The notes: generated by a model not told the origin, from the letters alone. Positions 7,959 to 14,898 are shown, counted from the stretch's first letter. The stretch is 23,134 nucleotides of DNA from CAYYSY01 sp964474355 (GCA_964474355.1 CAYYSY010000008.1:1-23134); one strand, 5' to 3'. Program-made: numbers and translations.

Positions 7959-9038
7959 GTGGAGAAGATCCTTTCCGAGTTCCGCCACAAGGTGGGTGAG
8001 TTCGAGGTCATCGACTGGGTCGACGACGAGAAGATCGCGGAGACCCGCAACCGCCTCGACGTCGACGCGCCGGTGGAGCTGCACTGGACCTGGGAGTACG
8101 GCAGCGAGGTCGAGGAGCTGCGCCGGCTCTACGAGAAGGGCAAGGCGGGGCAGTGGGACGCGCAGAAGGACGTCGACTGGTCGACGCCGGTGACGAAGGA
8201 CGACTGGCTGCTCACGCCCGAGGCGTCGATCCTCGCGCAGATCTGCAAGCTCGCCGGCAAGGACGAGGCCACGCAGAAGGCCGCGATGTTCGACGAGACG
8301 GCCTACCTGCTCTCGCAGCTGCTCCACGGCGAGCAGGCCGCGCTGCAGCTCTGCGGTCAGCTGACGAACGTCTGCGAGAAGATGGATCAGAAGTTCTACG
8401 CGGCGAGCCAGACGATCGACGAGGCGCGTCACATCGAGGTCTTCGCGAAGTTCCTGCAGGAGAAGATGGGCACGCTCTACCCGGCGAACCCGACGGTGAA
8501 GGTGCTGCTCGACATCCTGCTGCAGGCCGAGGGCGTGCCGAAGAAGACGCTCGGCATGCAGACGCTCTTCGAGGGCATGGCCGTCGGCGTCATGGGTCTC
8601 ATGCGCCAGGAGGCGAAGAACCCGCTGCTGGGCGACATGCTGCACCGGGTCGAGGGCGACGAGGCGCGTCACGCGGCCTTCGGCGTACTGAGCATGCGCC
8701 GGGTCATGGCCGACGCCGACGAGGCGACCGCGCACGAGCTCGAGGACTGGGCGTTCGACATCCTCGAGACGCTCAACGCCGCGCAGCAGACCGACATGCT
8801 GCGCCTGCTCGGCCCGAAGTACGACATCGATCCCGACATCATCACGCAGATGACGCTCGCGATGCCGAACTTCGCCGAGCTGAACAGCATGATCTACATG
8901 CACACGGTGGTGCCGAACCTGAAGAACCTCGGCCTCATCACCGATCGCACCGAGCCGAAGTGGCGCGAGGTCGGCATGATGATCGATTCGCGCGGTGAGG
9001 AGCTTCGCATCTCGGACTTCACGCTCGCGGCGGACTGA
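7959..9038 (+). CDS. Ferritin-like / R2-like diiron-carboxylate protein, probable oxidase or oxygenase
   Basis: A 359-residue, mostly helical protein with a complete diiron ligand set in family order: E125 (LLHGEQ), E155-x-x-H158 (TIDEARH), E205 (LFEGMAVG) and E235-x-x-H238 (EGDEARH). This E / ExxH / E / ExxH arrangement is that of ribonucleotide-reductase R2, R2-like oxidases and related ferritin-like oxygenases; length also fits R2-like rather than true ferritins. The substrate cannot be told from sequence. It starts at GTG 7959, with AGGAGG at 7945-7950 eight bases upstream; no ATG lies at a suitable place. It is co-directional with tetR 92 nt upstream and ends 29 nt before a strong intrinsic terminator, suggesting a two-gene unit under TetR control. 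The last 13 codons (ending SDFTLAAD) recur in inverted form 300 bp downstream. Confidence 0.85.
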   Translation: MEKILSEFRHKVGEFEVIDWVDDEKIAETRNRLDVDAPVELHWTWEYGSEVEELRRLYEKGKAGQWDAQKDVDWSTPVTKDDWLLTPEASILAQICKLAGKDEATQKAAMFDETAYLLSQLLHGEQAALQLCGQLTNVCEKMDQKFYAASQTIDEARHIEVFAKFLQEKMGTLYPANPTVKVLLDILLQAEGVPKKTLGMQTLFEGMAVGVMGLMRQEAKNPLLGDMLHRVEGDEARHAAFGVLSMRRVMADADEATAHELEDWAFDILETLNAAQQTDMLRLLGPKYDIDPDIITQMTLAMPNFAELNSMIYMHTVVPNLKNLGLITDRTEPKWREVGMMIDSRGEELRISDFTLAAD

Positions 9039-9041
9039 CGC
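8999..9041 (+). repeat. Left arm of 43-bp inverted repeat (3' end of diiron gene)
   Basis: These 43 bases cover the last 13 codons and stop of the diiron gene plus three bases. They match the reverse complement of 9337-9379 at 41 of 43 positions. The two differences change codons (R to H, I to F) while leaving the frame and stop intact. Confidence 0.85.
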
Positions 9042-9067
9042 TTCGCTGTATCGGTGGCTTCGACGGG

Positions 9068-9103
9068 GCCCCGCACTCGCGTGAGTGCGGGGCTCTTTCG
9101 TTT
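9068..9103 (+). terminator. Rho-independent terminator of the diiron gene
   Basis: An 11-bp perfect stem, GCCCCGCACTC pairing with GAGTGCGGGGC around a GCGT loop (9068-9093), is followed by the T-rich run TCTTTCGTTT. It lies 29 bp past the stop codon and is the clearest intrinsic terminator in the window. Confidence 0.9.
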
Positions 9104-9128
9104 CGTCTCGCGAACAGGGCTGCTCGGG

Positions 9129-9259
9129 TCGGGTCTTTCGGGGGGTCGTCCTCACTTCCGGGCGGCGGGCTGTGCGTTGGAGGGCGTCCTCGCTGCTCGC
9201 GGGGGTGGTCGTTCGACAACGCCGCCCTCCAATTCCGGGCGTCCCCCCGAAAGACCCGA
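9129..9259. repeat. 131-bp MITE-like element with perfect 17-bp terminal inverted repeats
   Basis: TCGGGTCTTTCGGGGGG at 9129-9145 is the exact reverse complement of 9243-9259. Inside lie a second inverted pair (TTGGAGGGCG at 9177-9186 with 9223-9232) and a direct repeat of TTCCGGGCG next to each arm. No open frame with normal codon use is inside, and I find no target-site duplication at the edges. It could be a non-autonomous mobile element or a REP-type unit; the copy number in the genome would decide. Confidence 0.55.
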
Positions 9260-9336
9260 GGTGGGCTTGCCAGCTGGGCGCTCGATCGCTCGTGCCTGCG
9301 CCTGGGTCGTTCCGGGGCGCCCGCGCTTTGCGCGGG

Positions 9337-9379
9337 GCGTCAGTCCGCCGCGAGCGTGAAGTCCGAGAAGTGAAGCTCC
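9337..9379 (-). pseudogene. Fossil 3' end of a second diiron-protein gene (inverted copy)
   Basis: Read on the minus strand, this 43-bp segment encodes GELHFSDFTLAAD followed by TGA, against EELRISDFTLAAD and TGA at the end of the intact diiron gene (41/43 identical bases). The two differences are missense, which looks like a diverged paralogue rather than a fresh copy. The sequence upstream in that frame (9380-9624) does not resemble the family and runs into the SDR gene on the other strand, so only the tail remains. A GC hairpin (CCCGCGC / GCGCGGG) follows at about 9320-9336. It might instead serve as half of a long inverted repeat. Confidence 0.6.
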
Positions 9380-9490
9380 CCACCGGGCTTGTGGGGGAGG
9401 GGGTTGTTGATGGTTTCGGGGCTTGGAGTGATGCTTCGGGCGTCGTAGGCGTGGTCTCTGTGCGGACTTGGGCTTCGGAGGGGAGGTGGG

Positions 9491-10318
9491 ATGGCGGGGA
9501 TGGAGCTGACGGGGCTCGAAGGCAAGGTTGCGGTCGTGACCGGGGCCGGGCGGATGCGGAGCATCGGGCGGCCGATTGCCGTGGAGCTCGCGCGCGCCGG
9601 CTGTGATGTCGTCGTGACCGGCACGGGGCGCTCGCCCGATCGCTATCCCGACGACGAGAAGGAGGCGGGGTGGCGTGACATCGAGAGTGTCGCGGACGAG
9701 GTGCGAGCGCTCGGTCGCAACGCGACGCCGGTCGTGAGTGACGTCGCCGATGCCGATGCCGTGGATGCGCTCGTCGAGCAGGTCTTTGCAGAGCACGGTC
9801 GCGTCGACATCGTGGTGAACAATGCAGGGGCTGCTCGGGGCGAGGACCGCAAGCCCGTCGTCGACGTCGACCCCGACGTGTGGCGGCGTGTCATCGACGT
9901 CAATCTGAACGGCAGCTTCTTGATGAGTCGCGCCTTCGCGCGGCGGATGATCGAGCAGGGCGAGGGCGGCTCGATCGTCAACATCTCGTCGATCGGCGGC
10001 AAGATGATGCCGCCGGGCAACGCCGCCTATGCGGCGAGCAAGGCCGGCATCCACGCGCTGACGGCGGCGATGTCGGGCGAGCTCGGCGCGCATCGCATCC
10101 GCGTCAACGCGATCTGCCCGGGCATCATCGACACCGCGCGTCTCGACGACATGCGCGGCGAGATGTGGGACCAGGTGATCGGGCAGTACGTCCCGCTCGG
10201 CCGGGCCGGTCGAGGCGAGGAGATCGGGTGGATGACGGTCTACCTCTGCAGCGACCAGGGCGCGTGGATCACCGGCCAGCTCTACAGCGTCGACGGCGGT
10301 CAGCTCGCGGGGCGATAG
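9491..10318 (+). CDS. Classical short-chain dehydrogenase/reductase (SDR)
   Basis: A 275-residue NAD(P)-dependent oxidoreductase with a Rossmann fold. The cofactor loop is TGAGRMRSIG (17-26), two residues longer than the common TGxxxGxG. It is followed by the NNAG motif (110-113), the tetrad Asn at N138 (VNLNGSF), S167 (NISSIGG), and Y180/K184 in YAASK. The tail VDGGQLAGR is the usual SDR end. All catalytic residues are present, so it should be active; a hydroxyacyl or alcohol substrate is likely, but unassigned. The D37-V-V-V-T-G-T-G region after beta-2 does not decide between NAD and NADP. The start at 9491 has GGAGG at 9482-9486 four bases upstream; an ATG at 9500 is an alternative. It stands alone, following a terminator and a repeat-rich stretch. 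A copy of its 3' end is found at 11345-11373. Confidence 0.93.
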   Translation: MAGMELTGLEGKVAVVTGAGRMRSIGRPIAVELARAGCDVVVTGTGRSPDRYPDDEKEAGWRDIESVADEVRALGRNATPVVSDVADADAVDALVEQVFAEHGRVDIVVNNAGAARGEDRKPVVDVDPDVWRRVIDVNLNGSFLMSRAFARRMIEQGEGGSIVNISSIGGKMMPPGNAAYAASKAGIHALTAAMSGELGAHRIRVNAICPGIIDTARLDDMRGEMWDQVIGQYVPLGRAGRGEEIGWMTVYLCSDQGAWITGQLYSVDGGQLAGR

Positions 10319-10514
10319 GCGGGCTGCCGCGGCGCCTCGCCGGCCGGCGCGCACGCTTCCGGCTCGCTCACACCCGACCCCACGGCCTCGATGTGTCGAG
10401 CCGAACCCGTCGTCCCATGAGATCGGCCTGAGCGCCCTCCTGGGGCGTCCCCTCACGGCGAGCAGGCGGACCGCTCATCGGTTCCTACTCAGCCTCGAGG
10501 GGCGGTGTGCCGAA

Positions 10515-10530
10515 ATCGCTCGGGAGCGAT
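10515..10530. promoter_or_regulatory. Short dyad upstream of the membrane-protein gene
   Basis: ATCGCT and AGCGAT flank a CGGG core, 34 bp before the ATG at 10564. It could be an operator or a minor hairpin. The rest of 10319-10563 shows only GC-rich imperfect hairpins and no gene; the clearest pairs CTCGA with TCGAG near 10390. Confidence 0.25.
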
Positions 10531-10563
10531 CGCCTGAGGGCCGGTTGCTGGGGGGGTGCCTGA

Positions 10564-11304
10564 ATGATCGTCCTGCTCGGGCTCGCGAGTCTGATCTCGC
10601 TCGTGGCTTCACTGGTGCTCGGCATTCGCCTCCTGCGACTGGCGTCCCGGACGCGCGGCGTGCCCGAGCTGGCGATGGGCACGGGGTTCCTGCTCGGCGG
10701 GTTCCTCGGCCTGCTCTGCATTCTCGTCAGCAATGCTGCGCCGCACGCGGGCCTGCCGCCGGAGACCGGTGAGCGGCTCTTTCGCATCGGGATGTCGCTC
10801 GTCGCGGTCGGCATCAGCTGCACCTTCGTGTTCGTGTGGCAGACCTTCCGGTCCGGCTCGGCGATGGCCCGCAACCTCAGTCTGTTCGGCATCGCGTGTA
10901 TCGGCGCGAGCCTCTGGCCGGTCTGGGCCCTGCCCGTCGAAGGGGCCATGGCGAGTCCGGCCAACTACGCAGGGGATGCAGTGCGGCTTGCGTGCATGGT
11001 GTGGGGATGTGTGGAGGCGCTTCGCTATCACGCGACCATGCGACGGCGCTCGAAGCTCGGCCTCGCCGATCCGGTGGTGACCAATCGATTCCTGCTCTGG
11101 GGCATCGCGATGGCGGCCGGCGCCGGCACGGTCGTCATGAGCGCGTACATGATGATGTCGGGCCTCGTCGATCCGGACGCGTGGCCCTTTCTCGTGCTGG
11201 CGATCCTGACGACGATCTCGCCCATCGCGCAATGGCTCGCATTCTTCCCTCCGCGCGCCTACGGCGCGTGGATCACGAGGCGAGCGGTCGCAGCCGCCGG
11301 CTGA
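10564..11304 (+). CDS. Seven-helix integral membrane protein of unknown function
   Basis: A 246-residue protein with seven predicted transmembrane segments at about 2-24, 36-58, 74-94, 104-124, 137-153, 175-198 and 207-227. Basic loops (RLLRLASRTR at 22-31, RYHATMRRRSK at 154-164, TRR at the C-terminus) put the C-terminus in the cytoplasm by the positive-inside rule. There are no catalytic motifs, no histidine-kinase or other output domain and no cofactor signature. I recall similar unnamed seven-helix proteins with an RTRxxPEL loop and an FFPPxAY tail in myxobacterial relatives, but cannot name a family. The ATG at 10564 follows a G-run (10551-10556) that could act as a weak ribosome-binding site. 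The small exported protein gene follows 156 nt later on the same strand. Its function is unknown. Confidence 0.8.
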   Translation: MIVLLGLASLISLVASLVLGIRLLRLASRTRGVPELAMGTGFLLGGFLGLLCILVSNAAPHAGLPPETGERLFRIGMSLVAVGISCTFVFVWQTFRSGSAMARNLSLFGIACIGASLWPVWALPVEGAMASPANYAGDAVRLACMVWGCVEALRYHATMRRRSKLGLADPVVTNRFLLWGIAMAAGAGTVVMSAYMMMSGLVDPDAWPFLVLAILTTISPIAQWLAFFPPRAYGAWITRRAVAAAG

Positions 11305-11344
11305 CTTCGACGCCGTGGGTCCGGTGCGTGCCTGGAGTCGTAGA

Positions 11345-11373
11345 GTCGACGGCGGGCAGCTCGCGGGCGATGG
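11345..11373 (+). pseudogene. Fossil 3' end of an SDR gene
   Basis: This 29-base stretch matches the 3' end of the SDR gene (10289-10318) at about 26 positions with one single-base gap. It would encode VDGGQLAGD, the conserved SDR tail, but nothing upstream in that frame resembles an SDR and the gap removes the stop. It lies between the membrane-protein gene and the small exported protein. It may be what is left of a deleted tandem SDR paralogue, or a fragment copied by recombination. Confidence 0.45.
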
Positions 11374-11460
11374 ATCACCGCTGCGCTACGCCCGCACCAT
11401 GCGAGCTACGCTCGGTCACCTGGTCGGGGCCGCTGGCCTCCAGCTTGGAGATCCGAGACG

Positions 11461-11715
11461 ATGACGTCCATGAAGAAGACCCTGAAGACGAAGGCGCTGC
11501 TCATCCTCGCCGTGTGGGCCGCGGTGTGCGCGCTCTTCGTGCTGGCGGCAGGCTCGATGAACGCGCAGGTGATCGAAGACGATCCCTGCATGGCGGCCTG
11601 TTACGAGCAGAAGGCCGCGTGCGTCCAGGAGTGCGGCGAGCACCCGAATCCGATCCAGTGCGACTCCGACTGCAAGGAGCAGCTCGAGGACTGCCTGGAC
11701 CGCTGCCCGATGTGA
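11461..11715 (+). CDS. Small exported protein with tandem CX3C-X6-CX3C cysteine pattern
   Basis: An 84-residue protein. Residues about 1-36 are a signal peptide or membrane anchor (basic MKKTLKTK, then a hydrophobic stretch to about 30, possible cleavage at SMNA|Q). The mature part, about 48 residues, has eight cysteines in two identical arms: C-x3-C-x6-C-x3-C, an 8-residue linker (GEHPNPIQ), then again C-x3-C-x6-C-x3-C. The arms look helical, so the cysteines would line one face and could staple an alpha-hairpin by disulfides; alternatively they could bind metal. GGAG at 11447-11450 lies 10 nt before the ATG at 11461; M4 (11470) is another possible start. I recognise no named family. Its stop lies 8 bp from the convergent P450 stop, leaving no room for a separate terminator. 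Confidence 0.75.
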   Translation: MTSMKKTLKTKALLILAVWAAVCALFVLAAGSMNAQVIEDDPCMAACYEQKAACVQECGEHPNPIQCDSDCKEQLEDCLDRCPM

Positions 11716-11723
11716 TCCCCGAC

Positions 11724-12884
11724 TCAGCTCGTCGCGTCGAAGCGGACCCGCACCGATGCATACGCGCGCGCCCAGGCGGAAGGCTGCCAGGGCGGATCGC
11801 CCACGAGCTCGTACTCGGGCATGCGAGAGAGCAGCTCCTCGAAGGCCACCCTGCCTTCGAGCCGGGCGAGATGCGAGCCCATGCAGAAGTGGATCCCGTG
11901 GCCGAGCGCGAGGTGGCGGTTGTCCTTGCGGTGGACGTCGAAGCGCTCGGGGGCGTCGAATTGACGCTCGTCGTGGTTGGCTGCGCCCCAGACCAGCGAC
12001 ACCTCGTCTCCCTCGCGCATCGTTTCGCCGTGGATCTCGACGTCTCGGGTCAGCCTGCGCGGTAGCGCCTGGGTCGGCGCGTCGTAGCGCAACATCTCCT
12101 CGACGGCGCCCGGGACGAGCCCGGGGTCGCGCACGAGCCGGGCGCGCTGGTCCGGATGCACTGCCAGCAGGACCGCCCCATTCGCGATGAGGTTCGTCGT
12201 CGTATCGTTGCCGCCGACGACGAGCAGGAAGCAGAAGCCGAGCAGTTCCTCCTGCGAGAGCTTCTGCCCATCGAGCTCGGCGTCGATCAACGCACTCATC
12301 AGATCGTCGCGACGTGCCCCGCGGCGCTGGTCGAGCAGCTCGGCGAACTCGGCGTAGATCGACTCGAACGGGTTCGCATCCCAGTCGCGATTCGGATTCG
12401 CGGTGATGAGCGCTTCGGTCCATTTCAAGAAGCTCTCCCTGCGCTCCGCCGGAATCCCGATCAGCTCGCCGATCACGAGGCTCGGCAGCTGGGAGGCGAA
12501 CTCGTGGAGCAGGTCGCACTCGCCGCGTGCGGCGAACCGGTCGATCAGGCCGCGGCTGAGCTCGCGGATGCGCGGCTCCATGGCTGCGACGCGTCTGGGG
12601 GTGAACGCGCGCCAGAGCAGGTCCCTCAGCGCGTCGTGTCGGGGCGGATCCATCTGCTGGATCATCGGCCGAAGCCCCATGCTGATGCTGGTTCGCTCCG
12701 AGGAGAACGTCTCGGCATCGGCGGCCGCGTCGCGGACGTCGTCGTAGCGCGAGAGCGCCCAGGTCCCCAGCGCTTCGTTGCGGTAGAGCGGGTGCTCGTC
12801 GCGTAACGTCCGGTAGATCTCGTGCGCGCGCTCGGGGAAGTCGGCGGAGGCCGGGTCGTAGACGAAGCCGGAGGTGTCGGTCAT
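11724..12884 (-). CDS. Cytochrome P450
   Basis: A 386-residue soluble bacterial P450 mono-oxygenase. The oxygen-activation I-helix motif is GGNDTT (224-229). The K-helix ExxR is E263-R266 (EEMLRYD), and the haem loop is LALGHGIHFCMGSHLAR with the axial thiolate C334. R-x-D-P-P-R-H near residue 80 (MDPPRHDALR) is also typical of class I bacterial P450s, which need a ferredoxin and reductase; none is nearby. ATG 12884 is chosen because AAAGGAAG lies just upstream and the length fits. The longer open frame to 13076 overlaps the divergent gene and adds no P450 sequence. It is divergent from the DDN-family oxidoreductase with 89 bp between, so the two may share control. The HTAL-type LALGHGIHFC loop resembles P450s that act on terpenoids, sterols or fatty acids, but I cannot assign a substrate. 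Confidence 0.96.
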   Translation of the reverse strand: MTDTSGFVYDPASADFPERAHEIYRTLRDEHPLYRNEALGTWALSRYDDVRDAAADAETFSSERTSISMGLRPMIQQMDPPRHDALRDLLWRAFTPRRVAAMEPRIRELSRGLIDRFAARGECDLLHEFASQLPSLVIGELIGIPAERRESFLKWTEALITANPNRDWDANPFESIYAEFAELLDQRRGARRDDLMSALIDAELDGQKLSQEELLGFCFLLVVGGNDTTTNLIANGAVLLAVHPDQRARLVRDPGLVPGAVEEMLRYDAPTQALPRRLTRDVEIHGETMREGDEVSLVWGAANHDERQFDAPERFDVHRKDNRHLALGHGIHFCMGSHLARLEGRVAFEELLSRMPEYELVGDPPWQPSAWARAYASVRVRFDATS

Positions 12885-12973
12885 CGCTCTTCCTTTCGCA
12901 CCAGCCGATGGCGGCGGCATGCTACTCGTAGATCGCGAGCGTACTCGACTGGCCGGGGAGCCGCGAAGAAGCC

Positions 12974-13501
12974 ATGACTCAGGATGAACGGGCGGGCGTG
13001 GGCAGTGAGGGCGCGTTCGACTACGTCGAGACGCGCCGTGAGGACGTCGCGCCGATCCCCGAGAGCCGGGTCGCATCGTTCCGGCGCGGGATGAAGCTCT
13101 ACTCGAAGCTCAACGTCTGGGCCTATCGCCTGAGCTTCGGTCGTCTGATGAACACGGCCATGGGCGGCTACCCGATCTGCCTCGTCACACTGGTCGGAAA
13201 GAAGACCGGTCGGCGCCGAACGATCCCGTTGATTCACGTGCCCCAGGGCGAGGACGAGCTGCTCGTCGGTTCGCAGGCCGGTCTGGATCGCGACCCGGTG
13301 TGGACCCACGGCATTCGCGCGAACCCCGAGGTCACGATCACGTTCGCCGGGCGACGGAGGCGCTTCGTGGCACGGCAGCTCGACGCCCGCGAGAAGCGCG
13401 AGGTCTGGCCGCACCTGTGCAGCATCTATCCCGCCTACGACGAGTACCAGGCGAGGACGGACCGCGACATTCCGGTGTTTCGCTGCACGCCGATCGGGTG
13501 A
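12974..13501 (+). CDS. DDN-family nitroreductase / F420H2-dependent oxidoreductase
   Basis: A 175-residue split-barrel protein of the deazaflavin-dependent nitroreductase (DDN) family. The family core is clear: LVTLVGKKTGRRRTIPL (70-86), LVGSQAGLDRDPVWTHGIRA (97-116), then NPEVTITFAGRRRRFVARQL and a tail with YPAYDEYQ and IPVFRCTPIG. Members use reduced F420 (some use other flavins) to reduce quinones, nitroaromatics or unsaturated carbonyls. F420 use would require F420 biosynthesis elsewhere in the genome. The N-terminal 35 residues are charged, as in membrane-associated members, but there is no transmembrane segment. Only a weak GAAGAA precedes the ATG at 12974. Its divergent P450 neighbour suggests a shared oxidation/reduction route on a lipophilic substrate; this is inference. 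Confidence 0.88.
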   Translation: MTQDERAGVGSEGAFDYVETRREDVAPIPESRVASFRRGMKLYSKLNVWAYRLSFGRLMNTAMGGYPICLVTLVGKKTGRRRTIPLIHVPQGEDELLVGSQAGLDRDPVWTHGIRANPEVTITFAGRRRRFVARQLDAREKREVWPHLCSIYPAYDEYQARTDRDIPVFRCTPIG

Positions 13502-13529
13502 TCGCGAGCGTGGGATGCGGTCGAGCGGC

Positions 13530-13811
13530 TCAGAGGTACTCGCACAGATACGCAGCCGGGGCCGCCGCGCGCACGTCGAAGCCGCTGTCGCCCACGACCT
13601 CGAAGGCGGTACCGGCCGGGTACGTGGTCCACTCGGTCTCGCCGTCGCGCTTGATCGCGAGCTCGCCACTCACGACGGTCATGCGCTCGGGTGCCGCCGT
13701 GCCGAAGTGGAACTCTCCCGTGTCGATCACACCGACCGACATCGACCTGCCGTTGCGCTCGAAGCCGACGCTCTGGACTGCATCGTCGAAGTACGTGTTG
13801 TGGGTCAGCAT
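13530..13811 (-). CDS. ppnP: Pyrimidine/purine nucleoside phosphorylase PpnP
   Basis: A 93-residue single cupin-like barrel that aligns along its whole length with E. coli PpnP (YaiE, DUF1255, 94 residues). Matching blocks are the NTYFDDAVQSVGF start, RMTVVSGEL in the middle, and the AYLCEYL end. The family catalyses phosphorolysis of several nucleosides to the free base and ribose-1-phosphate. ATG 13811 gives the same N-terminus as the E. coli protein; the GTG three codons upstream (13820) is less likely. It lies 54 nt downstream of the PLP enzyme on the same strand and may be its last operon gene. It is convergent with the DDN gene, with 28 bp between stops. Confidence 0.93.
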   Translation of the reverse strand: MLTHNTYFDDAVQSVGFERNGRSMSVGVIDTGEFHFGTAAPERMTVVSGELAIKRDGETEWTTYPAGTAFEVVGDSGFDVRAAAPAAYLCEYL

Positions 13812-13865
13812 GGCGCCCACTCTACGACGCTCGGTGGGGAAGTCCAGGCCGGGCTGGGCTGCTCT

Positions 13866-14885
13866 TCAGCTTGATGGCGCTGCGATCTCGAGGCCGTTGT
13901 GCGTGTTCCAGAAGAGCAGCGGGCCGCGTGACGAAGGCCGGCCTTCGCTCCGTGCGAGCACGGACGCGAAGCATTTGGCCGTGTACGTGGAGTCGAGCTG
14001 CAGGCCATGTCGAGCCGCGACGTCGAGTGCCGCCGCGCTCTGCTCGGTCGCCGAGCCGTAGCCCGGGCCGAGCTCGCTCCGGTCGATCATGAAGTCCGAG
14101 GGTGCGAGCGGGCGATCCGGAATCATCGGATCGATCCGGCGCATGAGCTTCAACGTCGCGTTGGCGCTACGCGCGAGCGCGCCGGGCGAGGGCGACATGA
14201 TGTCGCTGACGAGCACGCCACGAACGGGGATCGCGAGACCGGCCAGACGCAGGCCGAGCACCAGCCCCGCAGTGGTGCCGCCGCTGCCCAGGGCGACCGA
14301 GATCTCCGCCGGCTCGGGCAGCTCACCGGCCTCGATCTGCTCGGCGAGCTCGAACGCCGCCGACACGAAGCCGAGATTGCCGAGCGCCGAGGAGCCTCCC
14401 GTCCAGACGAGATGCGGTCGCTCACCGCGCAGCTGGCTGCGGGCCAGCGCTCGGATCACCTGGAGCGCAGCGGTCGTGACGCCGGATGCCCGCAACACCT
14501 CGGCACCCCAGGCGACATCGAGCTCGAATGCGGCCTGGACCTCGGGCGTGATCGGCTGTGGCACCAGCACGAGGGTCGTCGCGAGCCCGACGGAGCGGCC
14601 GAGGATCGTGGTCGCGAGGCCGTGGTGCGTGCCCAGAGCACCGGTGGTGACGAGGCGTCGGCTGCCCCGCGCCAACGCGCTGCCGATGATGAACTCGAGC
14701 TTGCGCGGCTTGTTGCCGCCGTGCAGCGGGCAGGAGCGCGCGTCGTCCTTGATCCACAGCTCGCCCTCGGCGAAGCCGGGCAGGTCGAGCGGCACGACGG
14801 GTGTGGGTGCCGAGATGAAGGGGCGGCGCGGAACGCGCGCCTCGAGGGCGGGGTAGGTACGGAAGAGCGCGAGGTCGCAGGCCAT
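13866..14885 (-). CDS. PLP-dependent fold-type II enzyme, ACC deaminase / D-cysteine desulfhydrase-like
   Basis: A 339-residue member of the tryptophan-synthase-beta fold group. GGNKPRKLEF (56-65) contains the Schiff-base lysine K59; ALGSGGTTAGL (about 198-208) is the PLP-phosphate loop; and DSTYTAKCFASV near 299-310 corresponds to the YTGK motif of D-cysteine desulfhydrases. The segment GALGTHHGLATT (83-94) stands where ACC deaminase and D-cysteine desulfhydrase have a conserved SNH, so the substrate serine is absent and the activity may differ. Start ATG 14885 has a strong GGGAGG six bases upstream. It lies 47 nt after the WYL regulator and 54 nt before ppnP on the same strand; WYL control is possible. 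A 13-bp dyad (14899-14911) lies just before its ribosome-binding site. Confidence 0.85.
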   Translation of the reverse strand: MACDLALFRTYPALEARVPRRPFISAPTPVVPLDLPGFAEGELWIKDDARSCPLHGGNKPRKLEFIIGSALARGSRRLVTTGALGTHHGLATTILGRSVGLATTLVLVPQPITPEVQAAFELDVAWGAEVLRASGVTTAALQVIRALARSQLRGERPHLVWTGGSSALGNLGFVSAAFELAEQIEAGELPEPAEISVALGSGGTTAGLVLGLRLAGLAIPVRGVLVSDIMSPSPGALARSANATLKLMRRIDPMIPDRPLAPSDFMIDRSELGPGYGSATEQSAAALDVAARHGLQLDSTYTAKCFASVLARSEGRPSSRGPLLFWNTHNGLEIAAPSS

Positions 14886-14898
14886 GGTGTCCTCCCTT

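Larger units (their letters stand above)
9104..9490. other. Non-coding region between diiron gene terminator and SDR
   Basis: Beyond the palindromic element and the fossil 3' end listed separately, this region shows GC hairpins and a purine-rich leader (9385-9490) that probably includes the SDR promoter. A weak candidate -35 is TTGATG near 9409. Reading frames here have codon use unlike the neighbouring genes, so I call no protein. Confidence 0.5.

Noticed and set aside
9491..9600. SDR cofactor loop TGAGRMRSIG as a novelty
   Set aside because: The two-residue longer loop occurs in a common SDR subgroup with an MRxIGR pattern as far as I recall; all catalytic residues are normal.
12885..13076. 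Longer P450 start at 13076
   Set aside because: The extension overlaps the divergent DDN gene and is Arg/Ser/Pro-rich without P450 similarity; ATG 12884 has a good ribosome-binding site and the normal length.
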